From Melampsora larici-populina 98AG31 (taxonomy: Eukaryota > Basidiomycota > Pucciniomycetes > Pucciniales > Melampsoraceae), in assembly GCF_000204055.1 (NCBI RefSeq), contig NW_006768767.1, positions 1,156,168 through 1,220,167 on the forward strand: a DNA stretch of 64,000 nucleotides, in the 5' to 3' direction. The translations under genes were made by a program, and so were the position numbers. The stretch's first letter is position 1. Each line of letters starts with the position of its first letter. The notes under the pieces are model-generated. The model was given only the letters and a program-made list of their open reading frames with translations, ran no database searches and was not told the DNA's origin. Positions 11,837 to 24,493 of this stretch are shown in pieces.

Positions 11837-11981
11837 GCTGGTCTCAAAGCAACCCCAGTTGCCAAAAAACCCGGTAAACCCACTTGCTTTTGTAGTGGTA
11901 ACTTTGTGTATTGACTTGACATCTTTGACACCTCCCAGCCAAAAAGACAACCAGGTGTACCGGGTTTGCTTTGAGACCGGC
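11837..11981. mobile_element. TA-flanked MITE, copy 2
   Basis: A 145-bp relative of the element at 704-849. It has inverted repeats starting GC(T/C)GGTCTCAAAGCAA and TA at both tips (11835-11836, 11982-11983). The interior shares the words CTTTGTGTATTGACTTGACA and CAGCCAAAAA with copy 1 at the same positions, so they belong to one family although the termini have diverged. Confidence 0.72.
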
Positions 11982-11983
11982 TA

Positions 11984-14900
11984 TTGATATCACTTTACAG
12001 TTAGCTTAACCCAATGCCTCTCTTGCCAGCCACTTCCACATCCTTTCAGGTGCTTGGAATGGAAATCTGTCAATAAGCGGACTTATTGAACTAGATGCAA
12101 AGTAAGATTTATACTACTAATAGTAGTAAGGTAATAGAATAACCAAAAACTAAATAATAAAACAATTCATGTGGAGCAAATAACTAACCTAAGGGCTTTA
12201 AAAGGACAAGGGTTTTAAAGAGCAAAAGAGGTTGTTTGGGACGCGGTGGTAACTTTGTAAATAAAGGTACTGATTAATTGATTGGTTATATTAGAAGATG
12301 AAGAAAAAGGAGAAATAAGAGGAAAACAATAGGCATTTATATACCCTACAAACTAGCCAAAAGAGCGGAAAAGCAGACATTACAAATAATTCAAATGTTA
12401 ATAATGAATTTAGCGGAAAACCAGGTACACATCATTATTACTAAAGTGCCAAGTATTCTTTTAGATGTTATTACGTGCACACCCAAGTATCATTACAAAT
12501 ATAGTGTAATCACTTGCTCATTTGGTTCAGGTCATCTCAGACTGTCAGATCAGCGTTTCCCAGGCGCCAGATCCAGTCTGGTTTTGATTTTACAGGACGC
12601 TGGGTTGGGTGATCACTCCAAGTCCAACCCTCTGTCTAAACTGGGAATCCCTTCACCTCCTGAACTTGTGACATTACTAATTTGTGGTGAGCCCTTACAT
12701 CATTAATTGATATATCAGTAATGTCTTTACAAGAAAAGAAACTGAATTTGAATCATAGAAAAATGAAATTGACTCAAAAAATAAAAGAAAGAATTGATTA
12801 AAAATATTCAGAAAAAGAATGTATTCATCGGAAGATAAAACTATTAACTCTTATAAGTTAAGTTCCTTATAAGTGCGATTTTACTTAATCTTATGTTAGC
12901 CAGGTGATAGATACATCTGTACTTATGCCCTGGCTGACAAAATCTGAATGGAGCATACCTGTTAACACTTGAGTTGTCTTATTATACTTTTCTTAATGTT
13001 TCCTGCTCTTCCTTGCTAACACAGATCACTTTACCTTACAGACAGGTTTGCAGAATGCCTATCTAGATGTACTGTTTCACCATTGATGTACCATTCAAGA
13101 ATCTTTTGTTGTCTTGTTCTTGAGCTGAGTTTTTCCAGCTTTATGTCTTACTGTGTAAAACAGTCTACAGCTTGGATTTGTGCCATTATAAGCAATTTGA
13201 AAAATCTAGAAAAGACTGCAATACAATCCAGGCCAAAGTTTTTGAGATGTTCAAATCAGTTGGTTGGATGGATCTCTTTTGGGGTATCTATAATATCATA
13301 CTATGAAGATATGTAGAGTATGATGATGAAAAACTTTGGCTTGTGAGTTAAAGTGATCTTTATCAGTGAGGAAACACTGCAAACATCATTCAAATTCCCC
13401 AAGTGTGCAGGAAAAAAATATTGGGAGTATGATTTGTCATAAAATGATCTATCACTCCATACCTGAGCCATAACACCCACACTACATATGTGTAGCAGGC
13501 TCAGTGAATAGGTGGTTAACAAGTGTCAGCCTGAGACTTCAAACAGGTGGCTTTAAGAGAATCAAAGCTGAATACTTGTGCGCTTGATGCGTCTTTATTG
13601 GCTTTGTTACAGTATCTTACTGAAGTAAATTCAAGCCTTCATAAACAGGAGCTGGCAACTCCATGTTGTCTTAGGTGCGGGATGGCTACCGCTGCCTGAT
13701 ACTCGCTGAAAGGTCTGTTCCAATCAGGGTCTTCTGAGGTAGGTACAAGAGTACTCCTGTCTCAGGTATATGCAGTCTAGTTTCTATGTATTAATAAAGA
13801 GACATCTTTATTAATAACAATCTTTGAAAACATCTTGGACGGTGGAAGGTAATCTATGTCTAGTTTCTACATATTGATAAAGAGGCGTCTTTATCAATAA
13901 TGATCTTCGATAACATTTTGGACGATAAGATGAAGTAGATGTTGGGATCTTTAGTTCAATAACGACATTCTTTAGTGAAAAGATACACGATAACAGTTAT
14001 AAAAAACGGTAGGAGTCAAATAAAAAAGATAGGATCAATAAAGTGGATACTAAATTGGATACGATCTAAGTTAAAAGTATGAGCTGGTTTTTCAGTAAAA
14101 AGTCATAGAGTTTGATTTCTAAAAGTAAAGTTGTTGGTTTGTAAAAGGTTTATTCTCCTTGTTGAGGTGCGGAAAGCCATTGCTTATATATCACTGTGTA
14201 TGTGTTTTTGTGATCTAACACATAAGGGATCTCTTCATGCGTTCATAAGGGTCCTTATGTAACCAATGTGATGTTACATGTTTCTAATCTTGTGGTCACC
14301 GTCTTAGGATGTAACAAGGATTAATGAAACATCTATCCTTCTTTGAGATCAGGGTCTTATGCTTTCAAGCTCAGTTCCTTCACCCAAGCTTGATTGCTTC
14401 TTTTGTTTGTTCCATAACTGAGACCTCGGAGGGATCTTACAGAGTCTTACTCTTGTCTTGATCCTTTTGATCCGATACATGTACATGAGTATTGACAGAT
14501 AGTGGGAGTGTTGCAAGATACTCCTCATAGCTGACAACAAGTACATACAGTTCTGCTCAGTTATCTGCTCATCAGGATAAGTTGTTCATATGTAATACAT
14601 GCTGCAACTTTTTTCAGATTGACAAAAGCATTCCAAAGATTGACTACATACACTGACTCAATGTTTTGGTGTAATCTCATCAACTCAACTGCATGTAACA
14701 CCCTTTCTGTTACTAAGAAATAGTTTCTACAATATTGCCTGAGCAGCTACATAATTATATGTAGGGAATTTTTGGGACAATTTTTTCAAAGTCAAAAAAG
14801 TTACATGTGGTATAATATGTGATTTATTTATTCTGATGGGCAAAAAACTGAGCAGACCTGCATGTACATGATAGACAACTATTTACTTAGCTTGTTGCAC

Positions 14901-15314
14901 ATATGTAGTGTGGGTGTGTTGGCTGAGGTGTGCAGTATCCAATCCTTTTATGGGAAGCTGTACCATTAATCATTTTCCTCTTCCAACTTGCAGAAGTTGA
15001 ATGACGTTCACAGTGAAAATGAGAAAAAAAATGAAAAAAAAACATAAGGGGACTTAAGCATTGATTTGCTCCAGTCAGATTTTCTTAATGAGTTCCAAGC
15101 CCCTGGAGGTGGCTGGAAAGAGAGGGCTTGTGTTAGTGATGAGATCACACTTAAAGGATCATTCTGGGTTCCGTTTTTGTCATAACAAATCCATAATATG
15201 ATAAGTGACACTCATATTCATAAAATACAAAGATAAACATGATTTTGAAAAGATAGAAATGAAAACTTTGGGCTTTGAATTCAATATATCCCTGCCAAAA
15301 ATGATGAATATCTA
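11984..15314. other. AT-rich gene-free stretch
   Basis: No gene with recognisable product. Open frames such as 12395-12706 and 13083-13316 show no domain and no supporting splice structure. The stretch contains the tandem repeat listed at 13775-13926 and otherwise looks like decayed repeat DNA. Confidence 0.5.
13775..13926. repeat. Two-copy direct repeat with conserved hairpin
   Basis: Units of 69 bp (13775-13843 and 13858-13926, period 83). Each carries an 11-bp perfect hairpin: ATTAATAAAGA/TCTTTATTAAT in the first and ATTGATAAAGA/TCTTTATCAAT in the second, where both stem sides changed together. Nearly all differences between the copies are transitions. Confidence 0.7.
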
Positions 15315-15850
15315 TAGTGCTCAACGTCAAGACCGCTTAAACACCAGGTATTTTTTCAAAAGCTATGCACGGGGCCAGTTTTCGAGCTTTTCAAGATTTG
15401 ATTGCACTTTTGTAATGGGCTCATTGGCAGCTATCCAAAACTGTTTGGAAATTTTCATAGGAGTAAATCTCCAGAACATCGAGAGGTTGCCAATGACCAA
15501 CTTTTTCATTTCTGTCAAGTTTCAGTTAAAAATTATATACACTGGTCGGTTAGGTGGCACGCAGTTGTGTGAAAGAAAAAAAAACAAAAAAATGTATATT
15601 TTGCGTGTGTGACAGGATTTTTTCATATTTTGTAACAAAATAATCGATGAAAGATAAGTAAAACAAGAGAAGTCAGCTCATGAGCTGTCAATATCCATGA
15701 CAGCTGTGTCATATACTTTTCTATGAGACTGATATACATGAATTGGGTGATCAGGGTCCGTTTCTCTTTTTTGCTCATCACTATAATCGATATGAAAATT
15801 TCATGTCAGACACATCAAAAATAATATAAATTGCTTGTAAGTTGTGTTGC

Positions 15851-18604
15851 TTACATGTACTTGAGTTGTATTCCATCAATGTGCCAAAAGAAACGTCTGA
15901 TTGTGAGCAGTGAACAAGAGGATCTTAGCTTTTCAAATAAAGCTTTTCGTTCATCTAATGATTTACACATATAGTTCTCTTTGCGATACTCTAAGAGAGA
16001 AAAGAAGGACAATGTTCATGATGATCAGCTGTCAAGAGATGAACCCCAAGATTTTACAGGGTTACTCACGTTTCTTGATGAAACACCAATACATTTCAAT
16101 CGGATTCAGCTCACAGTGAAACTTTGGTGGAAACATACATAGATGACCAGCCTCCTCGATCGTCATTTGAATAAGTGGCTTTTCCCGAGCAAAATCTGAT
16201 TGCATCGAAAGGATTTTGAAGGCACAGCAGTCGATCTCATTGTGATCGACCGGTAACTCAGGCATCTCGGCTGGAAAGTTTTTGGGAAAGGATTCCTCAG
16301 ATTGTTTGAGGAGACGTTCAGCTCGAGAGATGGCATCCTTTGCAAGTCCTGACTTTTTGCATGCAGCACATTGATAACCAAGCGTTTTTGAGCCTCGAGC
16401 CGTCCTGGAATCGCTATGATGCTTCCATAAACCACGCTCTTCAAGCACCACTCGGACTCCCTTTGCTTTGTTGGCAAGGTGCGGATCTGGATGATCAGCT
16501 GGAAAGACCATGGATTGAGCTTGGCCTCGCAAGTGGAGGGGGATGTTTGGATTGTCAAGTGGTATTTTGGTGTCTCGAAGTCGACCTTGCTTGCCTCCAG
16601 GGTTGAGATTCATCTTCTGGACTCGGAGTGCCGCAGGTCCAAAAGACTCGTGAGCCGAAGAACAGTCAAATATGAAAAGAGCCTGAGCGTTGGGGTGGAG
16701 GGTTTCGAAAATAGGAATTGCACGTGTCTTGACTTGTTGGATAAGCTGGTTACAGTCCCACCAAGCATCACCTTGGCTTCCAGGATATATTACAACACCT
16801 GCATCAGTGAATGGCAGGTCTGTAACAGTATCAAGAGGAAGGATGAGACGGCCTGTTGGTTCCGAAACGAAGTCTGAGACATGCATGAGTTTGCCTTGTG
16901 ATTTCAGTCGGAGATCACAGTCATCCTTTGAGAACCATCCCATCGATTCATCCTCGTTTGCGTGGACTGTTGATTCATCGTGGTAAATACGAATGACCTC
17001 CTTATCACTGAAGCCTAAGACAGGTTCAGTGATCTCGTCAAGATGACGGCCATTGTATTTTTTAGAACGGATACAGAGACTGGTGAGTTTGTCAAGATAC
17101 TCGCGCCGGTATAGAACAACATCGGCTCGTTCATGTCCGTCGTAATAGAGGCACTTCTTGAATGGCTTAAAACCCAAACCAAGCTTATGCATCCATCTAT
17201 TTGCTGTCATATACGAGACATGATCTTGAAAGTCAGGGAAATCAGGCAAGATCTGACTGTTGATGATATGAGCAAGCTTGGATGGAGTGATCTATAGCAT
17301 ACAAATAAAAACACAATGGACATTGGTCAGTATCTTCTGGAGACAACTTTGTATACATATAAACGTGAGTTGTATTGATAGCCACACCTTTCCACTTTTC
17401 TGGGTGGGTATTGTGTCTGTGACACGTTTACGGAAATCGAAGTTGTCCAGCATCGAAGGGTGATCTGTCAATCTACCACGTCCATCAACGACCAGACGTT
17501 TGTGGGAAAGGATGTGAGTGGCTTGGGCTCGAATCTTGGCTGCATGTGTAGCTCCACTTGTGATTTGAGGATGGTTTCGAGCTCGAAGTATTGAGCTTTG
17601 GACAGTTTGCAAAGAAGCCTCGATTTTCGAAGATCGTGGGTTACAGAGGTTGAGCTGTCGGGTGCGATTGTTGAACTCTCGCAGTTCACCAAGCTGGTTG
17701 TAATACAGTCAAACCCGCGCACATGCATACCCGCGCACATGCATAACCAGCCAAAATGCATAAGTTTTGGTTTCCACCCAGCTGGTGCGGGCCAATTTTG
17801 TCATTAATTGCATAATTATGTCAAAAACCATAATGCATACTTCTTTTCAAGTCCCCAAAGTCATAATGCATGCCTACAAAGCGCCCCAGGATGTGTTTTT
17901 TTTCCATTGAACTCTGATCAAATCCTTTGCAAGTAGGATTTTGGCAACATCAGGCAGCAATGAGCCCTCTATGGGGTCAAACCGACCCCTAGTGGTGTTT
18001 TTTTCGGTGTCAAAAAAATATCTTGTCCTTGTACCCGCGCAAAATACAAACGTACTATTGCATAAACTTATACAATTTCAACAAAAACCCGTCATAATGC
18101 ATATTTCAATGCATTTAGGCCAATATGCATACAAATATGCATTATGGGGGTTTATGCCTATTTGCATAACCCGCAATAATGCATAGCAAAAATTGTCTCC
18201 CCAATTTATGCATTAGCGCGGGTTTGACTGTATTTGTTGCTTTGGGATACTGTAGCATCATATGAGTCATAATATAACGCAGCTTCTTCAATGGCCTCGT
18301 TGAGTTCATCCCACGCATTGTTGATGTTCTCGATCTCAAATGGAAGTTTTGTGGTTTTCAACTGATCAGGTTCAATTGAAGGAAAGCAAGAAGGTACTGG
18401 AACAGGATTGATAGGTGGCGATGGAGGTTCAGAGCCAATTCTAGAACTGTGAGATAAGTCTTCTTCCAATTCGAAGTCAGACTCAGTTGAATCCAAGCTG
18501 CTGAGATTGGATAATGAGGATGAATGAAATGCCTTTGGGCGCTTGGGAGGTCCACACTGTTGGAAGCGACGTCTCTGTGCCTTCTGAGGCCTCTTGGGCG
18601 GCAT
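15851..18604 (-). pseudogene. DDE transposase, Tc1/mariner-like, split by MITE
   Basis: Exon model: complement(join(15851..15990,16070..17291,17388..17703,18233..18604)), where the gap 17704-18232 is an inserted MITE rather than an intron. Both true introns (79 and 96 bp) have GT-AG ends and matching phase. The N-terminus is basic (MPPKRPQKAQRRR), followed by an acidic/Ser-rich stretch and a helix-turn-helix-like region. Catalytic landmarks are HDESTVHANED (first Asp), FIFDCSSAH (second Asp) and ELNPIEMYW (third acid), the usual DDE_3 superfamily arrangement. The tail reads on after the intron to a stop at 15851. Apart from the MITE I see no stop or frameshift, so disruption may be recent; whether the MITE can be spliced is unknown. 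Confidence 0.8.
17704..18232. mobile_element. CAGT-type MITE inside transposase gene
   Basis: A 529-bp element with perfect 17-bp inverted repeats TACAGTCAAACCCGCGC including the TA. It sits in a TA of the mariner-like transposase reading frame; removing the element plus one TA restores an uninterrupted frame. The interior contains about a dozen ATGCAT words in a repeated TAATGCATA-like context. Its termini differ from those of the host transposon, so a different transposase moved it. Confidence 0.85.
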
Positions 18605-18762
18605 AGTTGATAAGATCAAGGATGAGTCAAAGCGATGAGGTGGTGCAATCAAGCCATATCACCACCTATATCAAATAAAAATAATTTGAAATTTGGCCCG
18701 GCCCCGCTCAAAAATCAAAAAAAAAAGATCCGGTGTTTAAGCAGTCTTGATGTTGGGCACTA

Positions 18763-20180
18763 TAAATTCATAAATCATATTCAATCAACATCATATTTTT
18801 TCTTATTTATTTTTTCTGTGTTTACAAAACATTTGGAAAACAACATCAATGGAAAACTCAAACAACCAAACAAACAAAAAAGTTTCTTTTGATATAGTAA
18901 ACCACTATTTACCACCCAGAACCAAAAAAGAACTCAACACCCCCATGCAACATACTGCCCGGGCTGTAAATGTGTTTCTGCCCAGTATCTCTGTCTGTGA
19001 AGTAGTCATTGTTTCATCGGTTCTTTGTCATGATCTGCATGCTTTTGAATGTGCTTTAGATTTATGCTATGAATCCTTATGAACAGTATTTTCCATAGCA
19101 GATTGTACTTTTCTTTTCAATTGTATCAGAAGGACAAAATGCTATGTATGAATCAAGAATCAAGTCACAACCCCTAACTACTGGTCACTGGCAGCTCAGT
19201 GTGCCCCATGTCTTCAAAACATTCTCAAGATGTTTTCAAAATATAACATGTGACTGTTATCAAGATGTTTTGGGCTGGGTCAGTCACCAACAAAATATGT
19301 GATACCACCAAAATTGAGATGATATCATACAGCATCATAAATCTGTACAAAACTGCTCCTGTATTTCCCCACCAAGAAGATATAGTATATTGGGCTTTAT
19401 GATGTGAATTGACTGAGTCATTGAGGTTTGAAAAATGAAACAATCAATGATACAGAATTTTTTTTTGTACTGTACTCAAGACTCAAATCATGGATATTTT
19501 AAAGCTATATATATAAATTAAATTCAAGGTTCCTATCCAAAACATGCTTCCACACCTTTTTTCCCCTCCAGTCTTCCAGTGCAAGACAGATTTCTATATG
19601 GAATTGTGGATTGTACATGAGCAGTTATGTTTTCCATTGATTTTGTGGTTTCAGGACAAATATGGGGCAATTGATGGCAGGCATTTTTGGAGAATACTGT
19701 GTGCATGTATATGAATCAATTTGAGAGTGTTTCTTTCCATCCATTTTCTCACAATTTTCCCCAACAGCATAGAACTGCACAAAATCAAACCATTATATAC
19801 AATCAACAATTACATATATAAATATTGTACACAGAGGAAGAATGCCTGGAAAATAATCTTGAGACACATATGGTAGAGATGTGAGGGTTGGGTATTCAAA
19901 AGAATACTCAGGGCTCACTAAAAATGGTAAGGTGGGTTGGTAATTTTTGTTAATTAAAGTTATATTGCAAATATGCTGTATTACAATAAAATTATAAAGT
20001 TAAAAGAGAGAAAGGGGAAGAGAAGAACTGATCTGTTTGGATAAATCCAGACAGACTACAGTTAAATGACTCCTGAAAAGGAGATTATAATTATAAGAAA
20101 TATGAAAGCTGGATCCAAGGCTTTCCTTCAATCTTCAAAGTGACTGATTGAAGAGTGATGTGTAGAATCACTACGCTGGT
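18763..20180. other. Gene-free AT-rich DNA
   Basis: Short frames only (for example 18849-19082), with no domain or splice-consistent structure. I see no gene. Confidence 0.5.
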
Positions 20181-20360
20181 TGTTATAAAGTCACCAACTT
20201 ATGGTTATTCAAAAGGTACACCAACCTTGAGTTGATATAGGTCACTAACCTGCAGTTGTTCAGAAGGTACACTAACCTGTGAGTTGATATAGGTCACTAA
20301 CCTGCAGTTGTTCTAGAGGTAACTAACCTGATGTTTATTGGAAGGTCACTAACCTGATGA
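20181..20360. repeat. Degenerate tandem repeat, CACTAACCTG units
   Basis: Several imperfect units centred on GGTCACTAACCTGCAGTTGTTC and GAGTTGATATAGGTCACTAA recur roughly every 60 bp, then break into shorter CTAACCTG units. The CACTAACCTG core also appears in the repeat block at 21944-22388. No coding capacity. Confidence 0.6.
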
Positions 20361-21943
20361 GGGGGTTCTACTTAGGGGAAGTAGGGATCCAGAGGATGAA
20401 GAATAAGATTACTTTATCTTTTAGTCAGGAAGCTACTTTAAAGATATGAAGTGAATCACTAGTCTTATATTATATAAGACTTTTGATTATGTACTTCAAA
20501 AGAGTCTTTAAAGGGTTCTTTAAAAGAGGTGTGTAATAAAAAATGCTTGAGGGAAAGTCTTTGAAGGCTGAGAGAGGAGGGGTTTATATACTCTCCTCTC
20601 CAAACCTAATAGTAGTGATATTTGATTGTATCATTACTATGGTTTAGGGTTTAATGGTTATCATTAATTATTATTATTATTAATATTACATAATTACATA
20701 TACGTGTTATGTAATTTATGTAGTATAAGCATTTTAACTCTTGACACTGAGTTATGAGGTGTGATTGGTATTTTGTTACATGTTACATATGTTTTTAAAT
20801 GTATATACATATGTAATTGATGTTTGTATGTGTTTTATTATATATATTACGTGTGTTTTATAAGCTGTATGTACATGTAATTAGGCTTATAAGTGGGAGT
20901 TCAGTATTATAAGTTAGTTTTGGGTACATGTATATGTACCCAGGGCTGACAAGAGAGGAATATCAATTTTGAATTATATGTATATTGATGAAGATAGAAG
21001 ATATTCAAGATTTGTGTCCCAAGTATAGTATAAAAATTGTATTTTTCATCCTTGATTTATTTTTTAAAAACTCAATAACTTGGTCAATTTACATCACAAA
21101 GGTTAAGGGTATGTTTGGTTGCGATTACAAATTGTAAACTCTGTTTGACCCCAGGCACATTGCCCTGGGGCAAATGAGTTGATTGTTTGAAACAAGTTTT
21201 TTTTGAATAAACTCCATTTTGGTTACATTTGAGAAAATCATGTTTGGTTGAAAATTTCAACCAGGCACATCTTGTAAACTGTTCTTTTAAGGTTTCTCAC
21301 CTCCTCTCACCTCACCTCACTGTCTTCACATTCTACCACCTTGCATCCACCCGTATTGATATCCTTTGACAATATCTGGATTCTGATCCAAGTAATGATC
21401 ATATGACATGATCTTTCTCCCCATCCAACAAATTTTTTTTTGAACACACTCGCAATAATGGTATTCAATACTGGAAAATCATGTCCCACCAAATTCAACA
21501 CCCTCCTCCACTTTCTATGTATCTCATCTTTCAGGGGTGATTTGTTTTTGTACCTTTTGAAGTTCAATAATTGATTGAGATTGATTGATTGATTTTGAAC
21601 AATCAATTGAAATTGACCAATGGATTGGGATCAACTGATTGATTGAAATTGTGTAATTGACTGGAAGTTGAACAATGAATAACTCGGTTCTACGATCAGA
21701 ATTGTTTTCAACCTTTCATCTGTATATCACAAAAAAAATAACTTTTTATACGAAAGGCGTCAGAATGAAATTCAATTCTAGAGTCATATTTGAGAAACAC
21801 AAGATAGATTTGAGGTAATGAGTGGTCAGACAACAGCAGAAGGAAAGGCTATAATTTCTTGGTGAGAAAGTGATCTTGAGATTCCTAAGGAATCTTAGTC
21901 TTGACTATCTGCTTCTGACTTCGCCTGTAGTAAAAGATTGATA

Positions 21944-22388
21944 ACCTGAGGGCACAGGTATCTTCGTAAGACTATGGCGGACAGCCGGTCTAAGACAATA
22001 CAAGACACTAACCTGAGGGCACAGGTATCTTTGTAGGACTATGGCGGACAGCAGGTCTAAGACAATACAAGACACTAACCTGCAAGCTCGAAAGATATCG
22101 TGAAGCATGCATAAGAAAGTTATTAAGATAAAAATGAATTTAACAATTGATTTTTTTAACAAGCTTACCTGAGGGCACAGGTATCTTTGTAAGACTACGG
22201 CAGGCAGCAGGTCTAAGACAATACAAGACACTAACCTAGACAGTCATGAATGCACAATAGAAGAGTATGAAAGAGAAATTAACAAAGATCAAAATAAAAG
22301 ATAAGAGAAACTTTCACTACCTGCAAGCTTGAAAGATATCGTGAAGCACGTGTAAGAAAGTTATTAAGATAAAAATGAATTTAACAAT
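21944..22388. repeat. Interleaved two-family tandem repeats
   Basis: Family A is a 67-bp unit at 21944-22010, 22011-22077 and 22167-22233, starting ACCTGAGGGCACAGGT, itself a small hairpin. Family B is a 70-bp unit at 22078-22147 and 22319-22388, starting ACCTGCAAGCT and ending ATTTAACAAT. The order is A A B A (spacer) B. Differences between units are mostly transitions. Confidence 0.8.
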
Positions 22389-22908
22389 CTGAGAAGAATG
22401 ATACAATGTTAGTAAAAGAAAGAGTTGTAACAGAAAAGACAAATTGATAGTTTTTTTAGGAGAAAGGACTTACTGATTCTTTTTGACGAGAAAAGAATCA
22501 GAAGAGGGGGAAGAACAACTTTTTAGAGAGAGAGAAGGTAACCCAGAAAGAAAATTTTCCATCCCTTGAATCCGTTTACCATTCAGCCCCTTGGTACACT
22601 TTGTTGTTCAGCGCTTAACCCCTTTGGTCAACTTCCTACACTAATACTGCACAGCACACCATTTCTTCTTACCCAAACCGTACAACCTTCCAAGATGTAT
22701 TCAAATTACCAAAAGCGGAAATGGTCTTTGACTACCTACCAAGATAATATCTTAACATAGGTGCCCTGATAAGATAGTATCTTAACAAAGGCAGCCAAGA
22801 GCTGAAAAGTGAAGATTAGATGATCTGGTGAGTGTTGAGTATGATGGTGTAGTGTTGAAGTTGTGGATTGAGTCAAAGAAATAGTATCTTGTCAAAGAAG
22901 TGAATACA

Positions 22909-23370
22909 TACAGTCATATCACAGAAATCTGGTACGCTTGGTGGACAGCTTTTGTACTGGATAGCAGGGGTGACCAGATTCTAGAAAAATAAAAAAAATA
23001 AAAAAAGTAAAAGAAATGCGGAGCCAGAAATAGAAGGGGAAAAAACTATTGACTCAAATGTCAAAAATGTCCTATTGGCTTTTTTTACAGGAGTTTTGAG
23101 GGAAGTTTGTGACAAAAAACAGGTTCAGCGCAAGGAGAACTCTGTACAAATAACTTTGGAATCTTTTTTTGCTCCAAAATCTTGGCTTTGTAGCTAAATC
23201 CGCCTATATAGCCTACCTCTGGAATTTGATTTTTCTGTTTTTAACCACCGGATACCAGAATTTGGAGGTTACCGGATATCTGGCTGGGAACCACCTCGGT
23301 GGACCAGAATCTAATAAGATTTTGGAGGGTACCAGATATCAGAGGACCGGATTTCCGAGGTATGACTGTA
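22909..23370. mobile_element. Pogo-like CAGT MITE
   Basis: A 462-bp element. The left tip is TACAGTCATATCACAGAAAT and the right tip is the complement of TACAGTCATACCTCGGAAAT, with TA at both ends. Near the right end internal words such as CCGGATATCTGG and ACCAGATATCAG repeat the terminal motif. No transposase frame is present. Confidence 0.75.
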
Positions 23371-24490
23371 TTGGAATTTGGGTCGATCAATAGGAAATTG
23401 GTTGACTTGTATGACACCGAGGAGGGTTGAAGTTACGAGATGAAATTTTCTTGAGTGAAAAAGGAGTTTATCATGTGGTTAAACTCCCTTTTGGCGTTTA
23501 TCCAAAGGACCCTTTTGAACTCCTTTTGGTATGGGGAAGGAGTTTATTTCTGGGTACCATAAATGGTCCCAAACGTACTCTTTCAACAGCAATTATTTTG
23601 CAAAATAATTGTGATTATCCAAATTAATCGCCAAAGATAAATGCTACCAAACGTACCCTAATAGACTATATTTTTTGGTGGGGATATACAGGAGAAGTTT
23701 TGAACAGCTTTATAATGTCATACAACATCATCCCAGTTTTGGTGATATCTCAATAACCTCTCAATATATGGGTGGTATTCATTTGATATCCAATTCAAAA
23801 CAAATTCAAAACATTCTCATGTTGCCAGGGCAGACGGGCCTTCCAGTGAATTGTGATTGGGGGCTGTGAATGAATGCATACAAGTCAGAGCCTAAACATT
23901 TCTTACAATTTTTACCAATGTGTTTGTTCATGTGCCATATGTACAGAAGGTGAGTTGATTCAGGGAATACTGCACTGTTGGTATTGCAAAGAGCCTGTTC
24001 TGTGTCAGTACCAAAGGTCTTGGGAAGCCAAAGATAGGTGTCTGGAATTTTGACATTGGCTTCTGGAATTTGAATGTTGTCTTTGATATCAGTTTCTCCT
24101 TCTGGCATCTTGATTTCCCTTTCCACATTTTAGTGAAAGATGATTTCCTTCAGTTGGCATGTAGCCCATTTGTACTTCTCTTCAACTTCACTGTGCATTA
24201 ACCACAGCGCTACTACAAAAGACTTGTCAGAATTTGTGGTGCCAAGATTATGGAAAAGAGGTAGGTTGAACCAGTTTGTCTTGTAGGTGCAATCAACATA
24301 TATTATTTCTGGAAATCAGTGGGTCAGACAAATGGTGTTAGGACTGGTGAAAAAGAAAGATTGCACAGTTCTGTTTGCTTGTCAACTGGAGAAAGTTTTG
24401 TAGAGCAAAACTCTTCATGTATTGACAAAGATCCTTTTAAATTAATATATACATAATAAATACAACTCTCTCTCACAAGTTTTGACAGTG
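23371..24490. other. Gene-free DNA with MITE-like fragment
   Basis: Around 23495-23665 the sequence has CCAAACGTAC words, ending in CCAAACGTACCCTAA, typical of a MITE terminus, but I could not find a convincing partner end. No gene seen. Confidence 0.4.
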
Positions 24491-24493
24491 TAA

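Larger units (their letters stand above)
15317..18760 (-). mobile_element. Tc1/mariner-like transposon, MITE-interrupted
   Basis: The left terminus begins GTGCTCAACGTCAAGACCGC and the right terminus is the complement of GTGCCCAACATCAAGACTGC. The inverted repeats extend about 40 bp with a few mismatches, and TA lies at both tips (15315-15316, 18761-18762). Total length is 3.44 kb, about 2.9 kb without the nested MITE. It encodes one DDE transposase on the minus strand. Confidence 0.82.

Noticed and set aside
21108..23665. Possible 2.5-kb element between GGGTATGTTTGGTTG and CCAAACGTACCCTAA
   Set aside because: The end similarity is short, no target duplication is clear, and an unrelated MITE and tandem repeats lie between.
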